From: Paenibacillus anaericanus
GTDB lineage: Bacteria; Bacillota; Bacilli; Paenibacillales; Paenibacillaceae
Assembly (NCBI RefSeq): GCF_003994475.1
Contig: NZ_RZNY01000002.1
Location: 360,536 to 424,535, forward strand
Direction of reading: 5' to 3'
Length of the DNA stretch: 64,000 bases
This document shows positions 54,345 through 63,957 of this stretch, piece after piece. Within the stretch, counting starts at the first letter, position 1; the number at the start of each line of letters is the position of its first letter. Position numbers and translations under genes: made by a program. Under the pieces are notes generated by a model, which did not search any database, was not told the origin of the DNA, and saw only the letters and a program-made list of their open reading frames with translations.

Positions 54345-56113
54345 GATGATTCCGCCTCCCCTTCAGTGCGGGTTGCTCTAGCTAGATGATCTGCGTATTG
54401 AATGCGATAGACTTCTTGGTATGGCCCGGGAACTTGGATTAGTTCTTTATGCGTACCTCGTTGTACAACGTTTCCCTCATCTAGTACGAGAATTTCATCA
54501 GCATGCCGTAGTGAAGATATCCGGTGAGCGATAATAAATGTAGTTCTCCCCCGCATAACTTCTTGGAATCCTGACTGAATTTCTTGCTCCGTCTCCATGT
54601 CTACCGCACTTGTTGCATCGTCTAGAATCAGAATTTTAGGATTCTTGAGTAATGCCCGAGCAATGGCTATTCGTTGTTTCTGTCCACCCGATAATCCCAT
54701 ACCACGCTCTCCAACTACTGTATCGTAACCATCAGGCATCTCCATAATAAACTCATGCGCCTTGGCTAATTTTGCGGCCCTTTCAACATCGTCCATCGTT
54801 ACATTGTTCATTCCGTAGGAAATGTTATTCAGAATGCTGGATGAGAATAAGAACGTCTCCTGAAACACCGTTGAAATCTGACTTCGTAGACTATGTACGC
54901 TGATATCTGAGATATTCTGCCCATCCAAGCGAATACTGCCCTCGTTCACATTGTAGGCCCGCATCAGTAACTGTATAATTGTTGATTTCCCCGAACCCGT
55001 GCCCCCGAGAAAACCGATAACCGAGCCAGGGGCAGCCTTAAAATCAATATCTGTCACTGCAGGCATCTTGTTTCCATAAGCAAATGTAACATGGTCAAAT
55101 TCTACGAATCCTTTCACCTTTAGTGGATCAAGAACAGTAGCATTCGGTTTATCTCTCACATCAATCTGCTGATTCAGAATCTCCAACACCCGTTCACCAG
55201 ATGCTTTAGATTGAGTATAGTTGTTAATGTGGAACCCAAGTCCCCACATAGGACCTATGATGTACCAAATTAAGCTAAAGAAGGCTACTAATTCGCCAAG
55301 AGTCATTTCCCCCTTGATGACAAACGTTCCTCCAGCCAATAGTAGGACTGCCACGCTAATTGAAGCGAGTAGCTCCATTACCGGAAAGAACTTACTCCAA
55401 AGTATCGCTGCAAAGATTTGATTATCCTTATATCGTTCATTGCGATGAGAGAACTTCTCCATTTCATACGGCTCTCGGGCAAATGACTTAACTGTGCGTA
55501 CACCCATAACATTCTCTTGTACTGCCGACGTTAATGAACTAAGAGCCTGACGCATTTCCTGAAATGCAGGGTGAATTTTGGATTCAAATTTTAAAGCGAC
55601 TCCGGCCAAGAACGGAATCGTAATCATCGTAAGCAAGGTGAGTTTCCAACTTATAGTCATCATCATGGTCGAACCAAATGCAACCATGAGCACCAAATTT
55701 AGAATCTGTGCAAATCCAAATCCAACAAAGTTACGAATCGCTTCCAGGTCCCCTGTCAGCCTTGACATCAAATCCCCTGTTTTTGCCGTATCATAGTAGC
55801 GGAATGATAAAAATTGTAATTTTTCATAACAAGCATTTCGTAACCGATAAGCAAGGAAATTACCGAGTCTCCCGCCAAAAAAACCGTGCAAAAACTGCAA
55901 TAAAGCTTTCACGACAACAACGGATACGGCCGTTATTGCAATCCATAATACATCTCCATAATTTCCTGGTTTAATTACATCATCAATTAACTTCCTCAAG
56001 AGCTGAGGATACACGAGCCCAAGCGCCGTAGCGGCTGCCAGACACAGTATGGACAGGATCAAATAATTAAGCCTTTCCCTGTAAAATCCTCGAAGTTGCC
56101 TTAGTACGTCCAT
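54341..56113 (-). CDS. ABC exporter half-transporter, degenerate subunit (BmrC-like)
   Basis: A 590-aa half-transporter with six membrane segments and an ATPase domain: Walker A LGGTGSGKST, canonical signature LSGGQKQRIAIARAL, but Walker B ILILDDATSAVD, in which the catalytic Glu is Asp. It thus supplies the signature to the active site and has the inactive Walker B, like BmrC. ATG 56113 follows GGAGGG; an upstream start at 56140 has no such site. The gene starts 53 bases after the dynamin gene, so co-transcription is possible. Confidence 0.93.
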   Translation of the reverse strand: MDVLRQLRGFYRERLNYLILSILCLAAATALGLVYPQLLRKLIDDVIKPGNYGDVLWIAITAVSVVVVKALLQFLHGFFGGRLGNFLAYRLRNACYEKLQFLSFRYYDTAKTGDLMSRLTGDLEAIRNFVGFGFAQILNLVLMVAFGSTMMMTISWKLTLLTMITIPFLAGVALKFESKIHPAFQEMRQALSSLTSAVQENVMGVRTVKSFAREPYEMEKFSHRNERYKDNQIFAAILWSKFFPVMELLASISVAVLLLAGGTFVIKGEMTLGELVAFFSLIWYIIGPMWGLGFHINNYTQSKASGERVLEILNQQIDVRDKPNATVLDPLKVKGFVEFDHVTFAYGNKMPAVTDIDFKAAPGSVIGFLGGTGSGKSTIIQLLMRAYNVNEGSIRLDGQNISDISVHSLRSQISTVFQETFLFSSSILNNISYGMNNVTMDDVERAAKLAKAHEFIMEMPDGYDTVVGERGMGLSGGQKQRIAIARALLKNPKILILDDATSAVDMETEQEIQSGFQEVMRGRTTFIIAHRISSLRHADEILVLDEGNVVQRGTHKELIQVPGPYQEVYRIQYADHLARATRTEGEAESS

Positions 56114-56166
56114 GTATTTCCCTCCCAGTAGAACAATCATGTTGTATTTTATTTGATTTCCTTAAT

Positions 56167-59100
56167 CTATTCTGTGATGTTGCGGTTATTCGCAGATAAA
56201 GTAAGATTCAAGGAGTGAAGCCGTTCCATCACGATTCCCCACGATTCTTCTCCTTCTGGAGAAAGTGTAAGATTGCCAATACCTGATTCCCATTCATCCC
56301 ACTGTGATTCTAAAGATCGTGTCAGCGCAAACAACCTTGTTGCCGTCTCCTCACAATACAAGTTAATCAAGCTCTGGCTTGCCTCCTCCACAACCTCTTT
56401 AACTTTAATCTCGAGTGAGGACTCTACGGCTTCACGAAGTCTTTGCTTACCACCTCCCTCAAAGAAAGCCTTAGGATTCTTGAAATAAGTCCAGTAAGCA
56501 CTCGGATCGAGTACCTGTGAAAGCCATCCTTCCTTCGCCTCAGGAGATGTCCAAGTGACAGCAAGATGAGTAACAAAAGTCGGAATGATATCCATTTTCC
56601 CCTTTAAGTCATCCAACCAGGCGTTATATACCACGTTGAGCAAAGTATCACATTTCTTCTCCATTCTCAGCGAGGTAACCTGAATTTCTCGTTCCAATTC
56701 CAGAGATAACCCAGCCAGCCAACCATGGAATGTTGAAGTAAACTTCCGCTTTATATCACTGCCATCATCCTGGAGTAATGTGGGGTGGAAATATTCAAGT
56801 AACAGATCACCTGCTAGGAAACGCAGTCTTTGCCGAGCATGATACAGCAGTTCTTCTACTTCTTGGCGTATCTCCATATCGCAAGTCATTTGCGATAAAG
56901 CACCCAACTCAGTTACAAAGCTCTTACGGCTCTCTTGAAGCCGTTCTAGAAGAATTTCTCGCTCCTCCTTACTTTGTGTCAAGGTAGCTGTCCACTGCAC
57001 TACACGGTCCATTAGCACACTGAATTCTCTTTGCGCCGCATCCAAGGCGAGGCCAGCAGAATCTTGACCTATGAATTCAAAGAATGCAGTCTCAAACTTT
57101 GCAAACCCTGAAGTAGAATCTAAAGCCCCTCCATTTACACTTCTGGATTCCAGAGCCATCTGGCTTGAAACAGCATGAATTTGCGGTGATTCGATACCTA
57201 CTCCACGAAGTCCATCCTTCACATAATCTATGACTTCATCAAGTTCCTGAGGTGTTGCGGCTAAATCAGCTGCATTCACAATGAAGAACATTTTATCTAA
57301 TGCGAAACTCCCCTTCACTCTTCCAAGATGGGCTAGGAACTGACGATCCGCCCGGGAGAACGCATGATTGTAGTAAGTTACATATACGATAGCATCACTA
57401 TTCTTCATATATTGAAAAGTCACATTCGTATGACGCGCGTGGATGGAGTCTGCACCTGGCGTATCTACAATGACCATCCCCTGATCTGTCAAAGGACAAG
57501 CGTAATACAATTGAATTTCAGCGACAAAGCAAGCCTTGTTCTCATCAGAAACATAGGAGACGAAACCCTCTAAACTAGCTATGTCCTGACCTCCTAAGCG
57601 AGAGACATATTCTGTCCAACCGGAAGCTGCTGCCTTTAGAAAGCTATAGTGGGCCCTTCCTAAAGGAGGCACATCACTGATCTTTAATTTGGACACTTGA
57701 GACAGCCAACTCTGTTCCTTCCATGTACCGAGCTGTAGTGATTCAAATGAATAGATCAGATCGCTCTTCATCGCTTCTATCGTCTTAAAAACAATCTTCG
57801 CCTGGCCATGCTGCATCCCATTCTGAGGTGCCATGATCACGTTGATTGCTGCCGTAGTTGGATGCGGTGATACAGGCAATATCTCCGATCCTAGCAAAGC
57901 ATTAGCGAAGGAGGACTTACCCGCGCTGAACGCACCGAACAGCGCAACCGTAAACTTGCCACCGCGTAAGTGGACCGCGCGTGCTCGAAGTTCTTTGACC
58001 CCGGTGCCGAAGGCCGGGTACGGGGCAAGTACCTCAGCTGCGGCTTCCAGCACTTCGGCCGCAGCCGCTAATCGCTGCTGGCCGTGCATGGCCGCGGCTG
58101 GCGCTGCCGGCGCAAGCGCGTGCGACGCTTGCGGGCTTGTTGCCGCAGCTGCGGCAACGGCTAGCGCCTCCGGCGCCGGGGCCGCCGTGCGCGGCGCGGC
58201 CAGCGCAGGCGGTTCCCCCACCTCCGGCAGGGTGCCGGGGGTGAGGGCCGGGGCTGCGCCGAGCAGCGCATGCAGCTGCGCAGCGCGCTCCTTGGCGGCA
58301 GCGTCAAGCGCGTGCCACCGCGTCGCCGCTTTAGATCGCGCAAGCAATGCGGCGCGCTGAGCGGCCAGGTCCTGCGCCGTAGTAGCTACGCGCGGCGCAA
58401 GTTCCTCCGCAAGCAGCCGCTCGGCTACCGCGAGCGCAGCGCGGCGATAGCGCCCGGCAATGCCGGCTGCTACATCTGCTGCATAACGCAGCGTGTACTG
58501 CCCAGAGAGCAGCGCACCCTCTTGGGCCGGGCCTGCGATCCATTCCTCTTCCGCTTGCGGCAACGCTGCATCCATCACGGATTCCCATTCCGTGCTCCAA
58601 AGATCATGGCTTCTTCCAAATTTGCGAAGTAAATCTCGAACATGCCAGTCAACCTGTGCAGATGTTCCCTCCTGCAGCTTGGACAAAAAATCATCCCGTC
58701 TTCGATCTTTCTCTCTTTGTGTCTTACCACCACTAAACAATAGTCCCGTCTTAAAGTTACTTTCGCGACTAGCTAAATAAAGTTCCCCTGCCTCCCGAAG
58801 CGAAGGGGTCATAATATGTACACTTCCGAGCAGTCGATCCAGATCTTTGGTAAACTCCCTGCGCGATGCCTCCAACAAGTTATCGTTTGATTCTATCCTA
58901 GCCTCCAGAGCAGTTAAATCCATTTGCAGCGCCTCAAGAACCTCAACACCACCAACTTCCGACAGTAAATCCTCCCTCTCATCTTCTTCAGCTATTTCGC
59001 AACGCTTCAAGAAGCTTTCCGCCCCATGGTGAATAGAACAAGCGATACTGTAATGTAGTAATAACTTTCGTTCAATTAATAAATTCGTAATACACGCTCT

Positions 59101-59865
59101 TAATTGCGACAACATATTTAAAGGATGATTGAGATCTTTCAATGAAATATACAAAACACCTGTAGGGACTATCCCCCACAATTCGAAAGCCTGTTCAACA
59201 GATTCCCTGTAAGTTTCAAATGATACTTCCTGCTCACGGTGCTTATCGATCTGGTTGATGACCAAATAGAGTGGTTTACCCCAGTCCGCCAACATTTTGG
59301 CAAATGAAAGATTACTCTCTGACAGCACATGATTATAATCCATTACGTAAAACACGACATCACCCAAATGCAGGGCTGAATTCGTAACTTGCGCATGAGC
59401 GGCATCACCTGAATCAACACCAGGAGTATCCAATAGGACACCATGTTCACCTAACAGTGGGATGTCGTCCCATAGCTTAATCATTGAATATGTATCTCCA
59501 TCCCGGCAATACTTCTCTAAATCGCCTAACTGGGTTGAGACTATTCGCTCACCTTCATCTCTCTCCCCTCTTACTGGGGTTAATTGAACTTGAGGTAGAC
59601 CATGACGGAGCGCGGAGACATTCGCAGTTGTAGGAATCGGCGCTGACGGTAAGACGTCTTTCCCACACAATGAGTTAATTAGACTTGATTTCCCAGCCGA
59701 GAAATGACCGCAGAAGGATAGTGTCAATTCACCCGCAGACAACTTCTTCTGTAGATCATCTATTTCCCGCCAAGCTGTGTCATCTCCACACTGGTTGTAC
59801 AATTCACTAAGCTGGTCGAGCAGCATCTGCAATGAATGATCTTGACTATCTGTAATCGTTTTCAT
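56167..59865 (-). CDS. Double dynamin-family GTPase (DynA-like)
   Basis: A 1232-aa protein holding two complete dynamin-like GTPase units in tandem. Unit 1: GHFSAGKS at 53-60, TT in PTTANVSA, LLDTPGVDSGD, and LVINQID. Unit 2 (about 640 on): GAFSAGKSS, PTTAAINVI, VIVDTPGADSIH and IVNAADLA. Each is followed by long helical stalks. This fusion is that of Bacillus subtilis DynA (about 1190 aa), which tethers and fuses membranes and protects against phage and antibiotics. The internal ~465-620 linker is Ala-rich and encoded by very GC-rich DNA. Upstream of a multidrug exporter. Confidence 0.93.
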   Translation of the reverse strand: MKTITDSQDHSLQMLLDQLSELYNQCGDDTAWREIDDLQKKLSAGELTLSFCGHFSAGKSSLINSLCGKDVLPSAPIPTTANVSALRHGLPQVQLTPVRGERDEGERIVSTQLGDLEKYCRDGDTYSMIKLWDDIPLLGEHGVLLDTPGVDSGDAAHAQVTNSALHLGDVVFYVMDYNHVLSESNLSFAKMLADWGKPLYLVINQIDKHREQEVSFETYRESVEQAFELWGIVPTGVLYISLKDLNHPLNMLSQLRACITNLLIERKLLLHYSIACSIHHGAESFLKRCEIAEEDEREDLLSEVGGVEVLEALQMDLTALEARIESNDNLLEASRREFTKDLDRLLGSVHIMTPSLREAGELYLASRESNFKTGLLFSGGKTQREKDRRRDDFLSKLQEGTSAQVDWHVRDLLRKFGRSHDLWSTEWESVMDAALPQAEEEWIAGPAQEGALLSGQYTLRYAADVAAGIAGRYRRAALAVAERLLAEELAPRVATTAQDLAAQRAALLARSKAATRWHALDAAAKERAAQLHALLGAAPALTPGTLPEVGEPPALAAPRTAAPAPEALAVAAAAATSPQASHALAPAAPAAAMHGQQRLAAAAEVLEAAAEVLAPYPAFGTGVKELRARAVHLRGGKFTVALFGAFSAGKSSFANALLGSEILPVSPHPTTAAINVIMAPQNGMQHGQAKIVFKTIEAMKSDLIYSFESLQLGTWKEQSWLSQVSKLKISDVPPLGRAHYSFLKAAASGWTEYVSRLGGQDIASLEGFVSYVSDENKACFVAEIQLYYACPLTDQGMVIVDTPGADSIHARHTNVTFQYMKNSDAIVYVTYYNHAFSRADRQFLAHLGRVKGSFALDKMFFIVNAADLAATPQELDEVIDYVKDGLRGVGIESPQIHAVSSQMALESRSVNGGALDSTSGFAKFETAFFEFIGQDSAGLALDAAQREFSVLMDRVVQWTATLTQSKEEREILLERLQESRKSFVTELGALSQMTCDMEIRQEVEELLYHARQRLRFLAGDLLLEYFHPTLLQDDGSDIKRKFTSTFHGWLAGLSLELEREIQVTSLRMEKKCDTLLNVVYNAWLDDLKGKMDIIPTFVTHLAVTWTSPEAKEGWLSQVLDPSAYWTYFKNPKAFFEGGGKQRLREAVESSLEIKVKEVVEEASQSLINLYCEETATRLFALTRSLESQWDEWESGIGNLTLSPEGEESWGIVMERLHSLNLTLSANNRNITE
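58010..58490. other. GC-rich island inside the dynamin gene
   Basis: By count 46 of 60 bases in 58081-58140 are G or C, against clearly lower values in the flanking gene. The island encodes the Ala/Pro/Arg-rich linker joining the first unit to the second and stays in frame throughout. Confidence 0.8.
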
Positions 59866-60023
59866 CGAATATTCTCCTCCTCCCTTGCTACTACGGTGAA
59901 ATGCGGCACGAAAGTTTGCATATGTATTTTCTATTTAATTCTTCAGGAAATACAATCATTCTACATTACCTTGGAGATACATGGAAGGGTTCTGAGACAA
60001 TTCGTTCAAACAAAAAAATAGAC

Positions 60024-60073
60024 AAAAAAAATAACCAGTCCTCGGAAGCACATCCCAGGAACTGGTTATTTTT
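60024..60073 (-). terminator. Terminator of the nth/small-gene operon
   Basis: On the minus strand ATAACCAGT pairs with ACTGGTTAT, with an inner CCT/AGG step, and is followed by eight T. It starts just after the small gene ends. The remainder of 59866-60023 shows no gene I can support. Confidence 0.85.
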
Positions 60074-60079
60074 CGAATA

Positions 60080-60364
60080 TTACATCAACGCTGCTTCAGC
60101 TTTATCAGCTTCTGATGGAATCAATATTTCAAACACTTTACCATGCTGTAAAATAGTGATGCCTCTAGATTTATCCTTCATGACGACAACTTCTGGTTTA
60201 ACAGCCATCCGCTCCAAATAATGCTCAGGCACATCGCCGGAATCGCTGACGGTAAGACCATCAATCTCGCGCTCATCGTTCTCCTGCAATTCAATTTCAA
60301 TCACTTTTTCGAAAACATCCGAAAATAGTTCAAAGTTATCAGTGTATACGGAAATGCATTTCAT
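60080..60364 (-). CDS. Small acidic protein of unknown function downstream of nth
   Basis: A 94-aa soluble protein, acidic (many Glu and Asp), without membrane segments or Cys. I do not recognise it. GAGGATGAG precedes the ATG. It follows nth by 35 bases in the same direction and is ended by a terminator, so it is probably a real co-transcribed gene rather than a shadow frame. Confidence 0.75.
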   Translation of the reverse strand: MKCISVYTDNFELFSDVFEKVIEIELQENDEREIDGLTVSDSGDVPEHYLERMAVKPEVVVMKDKSRGITILQHGKVFEILIPSEADKAEAALM

Positions 60365-60399
60365 GGAATCTCATCCTCTACTATCGTTATCTTTTTTTG

Positions 60400-61068
60400 T
60401 CACGCTTCTCTATCTTTTCTGACTTGTGACCTTTTCATACGCTTTTTGCCTTCGCGGCAAACATCAAGCAACGGACAGATCTGACACTGTGGGTTTTGTG
60501 CCTTACAGTGATATCTGCCGAAAAAAATAAGCCGATGATGTGTAAGCGTCCATTCTTCCTTCGGGATCCGCTTCATCAATTTCTTCTCGACTTCTAATAC
60601 GGTATCGTTCCAACCCGCAAGTCCCAGCCGCTTACTCACCCGTTCCACATGAGTGTCTACAGCGATTGCCGGAACACCAAATGCATTGGAAACAACAACG
60701 TTGGCCGTTTTACGTCCAATACCCGGTAACAATACCAACTTATCATGCTCACTTGGAATGTCACCTCCATATTCCTCGATCAGTATCATACACATTTTCT
60801 GTATATGCTTGGCCTTACTGCGAAACAGACCGATACGACGAATATCTTGCTCTAACTCTTCCAACGGGACGGAGACGTAGTCTTCTGGAGTTTTGTACTT
60901 TTGAAATAAATCCACCGTCACCTTATTCACAGTCGCATCGGTACATTGCGCAGACAACAGTACAGCAATCGTTAATTCGAAAGCATTACTATGCAACAAT
61001 TCGCAATGTGCATCCGGGAACATTTCGCCTATACAATCCAAGATATGGCGGACATCCGCGGCATTCAT
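60400..61068 (-). CDS. nth: Endonuclease III
   Basis: A DNA glycosylase/AP lyase for oxidised pyrimidines. HhH LVLLPGIGRKTANVVVSNAFGVPAIAVDTHVERVSKRLGL contains catalytic Lys120 and Asp138 (counted from ATG 61068); the C-terminal CKAQNPQCQICPLLDVC is the 4Fe-4S cluster. Length 222 aa is normal. The alternative TTG at 61080 is too close to its ribosome site. Head of a two-gene operon with the 94-aa protein. Confidence 0.95.
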   Translation of the reverse strand: MNAADVRHILDCIGEMFPDAHCELLHSNAFELTIAVLLSAQCTDATVNKVTVDLFQKYKTPEDYVSVPLEELEQDIRRIGLFRSKAKHIQKMCMILIEEYGGDIPSEHDKLVLLPGIGRKTANVVVSNAFGVPAIAVDTHVERVSKRLGLAGWNDTVLEVEKKLMKRIPKEEWTLTHHRLIFFGRYHCKAQNPQCQICPLLDVCREGKKRMKRSQVRKDREA

Positions 61069-61096
61069 GTCTCCACCCAACTTCCTTTAACGTATA

Positions 61097-61142
61097 AATA
61101 ACCGCCTCAATCCGGGAAAAATCCCGCATCAAGACGGTTATT
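61097..61142 (-). terminator. Terminator of the SLH-domain gene
   Basis: AATAACCG ... CGGTTATT with an inner stem CTTGAT/ATTGAG (two G-U pairs) and CGGG/CCCG form a long hairpin. It starts about 13 bases after the SLH-protein stop codon; the following T-run is weak. Confidence 0.8.
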
Positions 61143-61155
61143 CCTACGAAAATGA

Positions 61156-63885
61156 TTATTGTTTTTCGACCTCAACCAGTTTGTCACCGTTGAAATATAA
61201 AACAATTTTATCATTTTCCTTAAGAGATTGCACGGATAATGTCGTATCACCTTGATGAATATATGTTTCAGGTGTGACAGTGAACCTAAAATTGTTGTCT
61301 GACAGAGACGCTCTAATCACTAAAATCTCTTTATTATTCGCATCATATCTTGATACTTTACGCTCAAGTACCGTTAGTACATTAACTACTAGGCCACCAT
61401 CGCTAGCCTTACGAACCTCTACATGATCCGAAGTTGTCAGACTAGTAATTCCCGTACTTACTGAGGTTCCGCGCAACACCTTTACTCCTCCGGAGAGTGA
61501 GAAGATTTCCGTACCACCACTATACGGTTTCAAGGTTAGATTAGAACCATCTACCGCTTGAATTTTACCTAGTGTTAACTTAACCACTTGAACTGCAACT
61601 GCAGTTTGACCATTAAAGGTTACATTGATCGTTTGTCCTGCTTCCAGATTGGAGAGCTTAATAACATTACCATTTTCGTCAAGCAATGTCGCCTGATTCA
61701 CATAAAATTCACTACTTAGTCCATTTGACACAGCACGAATGCGGCTATTAGCTGTATTTACTGAAGATACTTCAAACTGAACCACCGATTTGATCGCAAG
61801 CGTCTGTAACGTATCCTGATTAGCACTCAGAATGACTGTTACTGGATCGCCAAGTTTGATATCATTGACAGTTGCATTACTCTTACCAAATAGTTCGATT
61901 GATGGTTGCGAACCTTGATAAGGTACAGCTACAGTCTTCCCATCGGCCAACTGAACTGTAATAATTTTCGTTGTCGTATTGGCTGCTAAAAATGTTCCTT
62001 CATATTTGTAAATCACCTGTAAAGACAACACTCGGTCCCCAATATGAGTAATATTGATCTTCCGGTCCTTAGTCAAAAGTGATTCAATACCTGAAAGAGT
62101 TGGTGCAGTGGAGTTGTAGTCCAATTTAGATTTATCATTTACTACAAAAACATGTGGCTTTTTAGCCGAGTCCAGAACCGTTAGCGTCTTTGACTTTGAG
62201 TCATAATTAACAACTGCAGCATCCGAGAGCACTTCGGACTGACGTCCCTGTACAACAATTTGGGTTACCCGTTCTTGTGGATCCAGTGTCAATTCCACTT
62301 TATCCCCACCGTTCAAATCGGCGATCAAATCCGCCAATGTCGCATCATTAATTCCATTGATGACAACCTTCGGCTTCTCAACCAACAATTTCACTTCAGG
62401 GTATCCACTGGCATTCTTATAAGATAAGAGAGAATTGCCTTCAACACTAATCAAAGTTCCTGTAACCGTACGTTCCACGCCTTGAGAAACTTCGATCGAA
62501 TCCAGTACGTTATTCTTAACTACATAACTCACAGCCATATCCGCCTTCAATTCACCAAGGGTAAGAATCTGACTTTGATACCGCACAATTGTTCCGGCTG
62601 CGCTGTCATCGAACTTAAATGTTTCTGTGTTACCAGAAGCATCTTTGATACTCAGTGTTTTATCCGTAACATTTACGCTACTTATAGTACCTTTACCACT
62701 TTTGTTCACAATAGCTGATTTCACTTGAACGATAATCGGCTTATTAGCCCCTGAATAAGTTTCGCGTTGAACTACAAGCGTACTATCCGGTGTAAGGCTC
62801 TCCGCCTTAATGGCATTACCGTTCTGATCCATGAATGCCGTATTATCATCGTAAGTATAGGTAACAGAATCATTGTTTACCAATAACAACATACGGTTAC
62901 CACTCAACATCCGTAACAAGGTACCTTCCGTACTCTCAAGCTGCGCCTTAGCATCTACCACTTCAACATAAACAGCAGAACCTACTTTATCGACAATTAA
63001 TACTTTCGTATATGGCTTCAGTTCAGCTTTCGTCGCCTTAAGCTCTGAGTCCTTCGTGAAATATACGCTGCGGTTATCTAGTGTAAATGACTTCATCTTA
63101 CCGTTCGCTGTCAGAGTAACTTTACTATCTGTCAACTCCGTCACGATGCCTTCATAAACATTACTATAACCTGGATTAAAGTGATCTCCTCCACGGCTTA
63201 GAAACGTAGCGATCTGCGCTCTTGTAACCTTACCGAGTGGATCGAATTTGTTGCCTTCGACACCTTTAGTGATATCCAGTTGGACCGCTACATTAACGTA
63301 ACCGCGCGCTGATGCTGTAATCTTATCATGATCCGCAAATCCGGTAGCTTGACCAGCTGAAGCTTTTGCCTCTGTTTCCTTACCTAAAGCACGCACCAGA
63401 ATTTTTGCTATCCATTCACGCGATGCCTTTTTCTCACCCCAAGATTCCTTAGCGCCTGTAGCTGCAATTTCTTCACTCTTATTAATCAGATTTTGCGATA
63501 CAGCAAGTTCCAAATAAGGTTTGAAATACTTACTTACTGTAAGTTCAGTAGGCGAGCCCTCACCATTACCTAATTTTGAATCTAAGTTCATGAAACGAAT
63601 CGCCATTGTGATCGCTTCCTGTTGAGTTACACTATCACTTGGGCGGAATTTACCAGCATCTCCTAAGATGATTCCTTCAGCCGCAAGTTTATAAATATGC
63701 TTTTCTGCCCAGAATCCGTCTTTAACATCACTGAATATCGATACAGCCGCAACACTTTGAGCCGTAGGAGTAGTAGCTTGATCAGCAAATACCGCTGCAC
63801 CGCCACTAAGGCACATAGCCGTAACGAGCATGGTAGAAACTGCTTTTTTCGTATTTCGTGTAAAGCTGCGTTTAAATGATGACAT
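61156..63885 (-). CDS. SLH-domain surface protein
   Basis: A 909-aa exported protein: signal peptide ending near VFADQA, three SLH motifs that bind cell-wall pyruvylated polysaccharide (about 42-95: IFSDVKDGFWAEKHIYKLAAEGIILGD; 100-160; 170-220: GYVNVAVQLDITKGVEGNKFDPLGKVTRAQIATFLSR), then about 680 residues of short beta-rich repeats (VTLTANGKMKSFTLDNRSVYF, TYTYDDNTAFMDQNGNAI). Such proteins can be S-layer subunits or wall-anchored adhesins. ATG 63885 follows GGAGAG. A terminator hairpin lies directly in front of the ribosome site. Confidence 0.93.
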   Translation of the reverse strand: MSSFKRSFTRNTKKAVSTMLVTAMCLSGGAAVFADQATTPTAQSVAAVSIFSDVKDGFWAEKHIYKLAAEGIILGDAGKFRPSDSVTQQEAITMAIRFMNLDSKLGNGEGSPTELTVSKYFKPYLELAVSQNLINKSEEIAATGAKESWGEKKASREWIAKILVRALGKETEAKASAGQATGFADHDKITASARGYVNVAVQLDITKGVEGNKFDPLGKVTRAQIATFLSRGGDHFNPGYSNVYEGIVTELTDSKVTLTANGKMKSFTLDNRSVYFTKDSELKATKAELKPYTKVLIVDKVGSAVYVEVVDAKAQLESTEGTLLRMLSGNRMLLLVNNDSVTYTYDDNTAFMDQNGNAIKAESLTPDSTLVVQRETYSGANKPIIVQVKSAIVNKSGKGTISSVNVTDKTLSIKDASGNTETFKFDDSAAGTIVRYQSQILTLGELKADMAVSYVVKNNVLDSIEVSQGVERTVTGTLISVEGNSLLSYKNASGYPEVKLLVEKPKVVINGINDATLADLIADLNGGDKVELTLDPQERVTQIVVQGRQSEVLSDAAVVNYDSKSKTLTVLDSAKKPHVFVVNDKSKLDYNSTAPTLSGIESLLTKDRKINITHIGDRVLSLQVIYKYEGTFLAANTTTKIITVQLADGKTVAVPYQGSQPSIELFGKSNATVNDIKLGDPVTVILSANQDTLQTLAIKSVVQFEVSSVNTANSRIRAVSNGLSSEFYVNQATLLDENGNVIKLSNLEAGQTINVTFNGQTAVAVQVVKLTLGKIQAVDGSNLTLKPYSGGTEIFSLSGGVKVLRGTSVSTGITSLTTSDHVEVRKASDGGLVVNVLTVLERKVSRYDANNKEILVIRASLSDNNFRFTVTPETYIHQGDTTLSVQSLKENDKIVLYFNGDKLVEVEKQ

Positions 63886-63901
63886 TATTTTCTCTCCTTT
63901 T

Positions 63902-63939
63902 AAAAAAATGGTCCCTACCATATTCGACGGTAAGGGACC
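63902..63939 (-). terminator. Terminator hairpin immediately before the SLH-gene ribosome site
   Basis: GGTAAGGGACC (63929-63939) pairs with GGTCCCTACC (63910-63919) and, on the minus strand, is followed by a run of seven T (63908-63902); AAGGAG starts about three bases further. It lies 18 bases after the stop of a partial upstream frame. There is no room for a promoter between it and the start codon, so transcripts of the SLH gene must read through it or start upstream. Confidence 0.85.
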
Positions 63940-63957
63940 TCTTTCCTCTAATTTTCC

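Noticed and set aside
57833..58632. Long plus-strand and other minus-strand frames inside the dynamin GC-rich island
   Set aside because: High GC content removes stop codons in all frames; only the dynamin frame continues into recognised domains on both sides.
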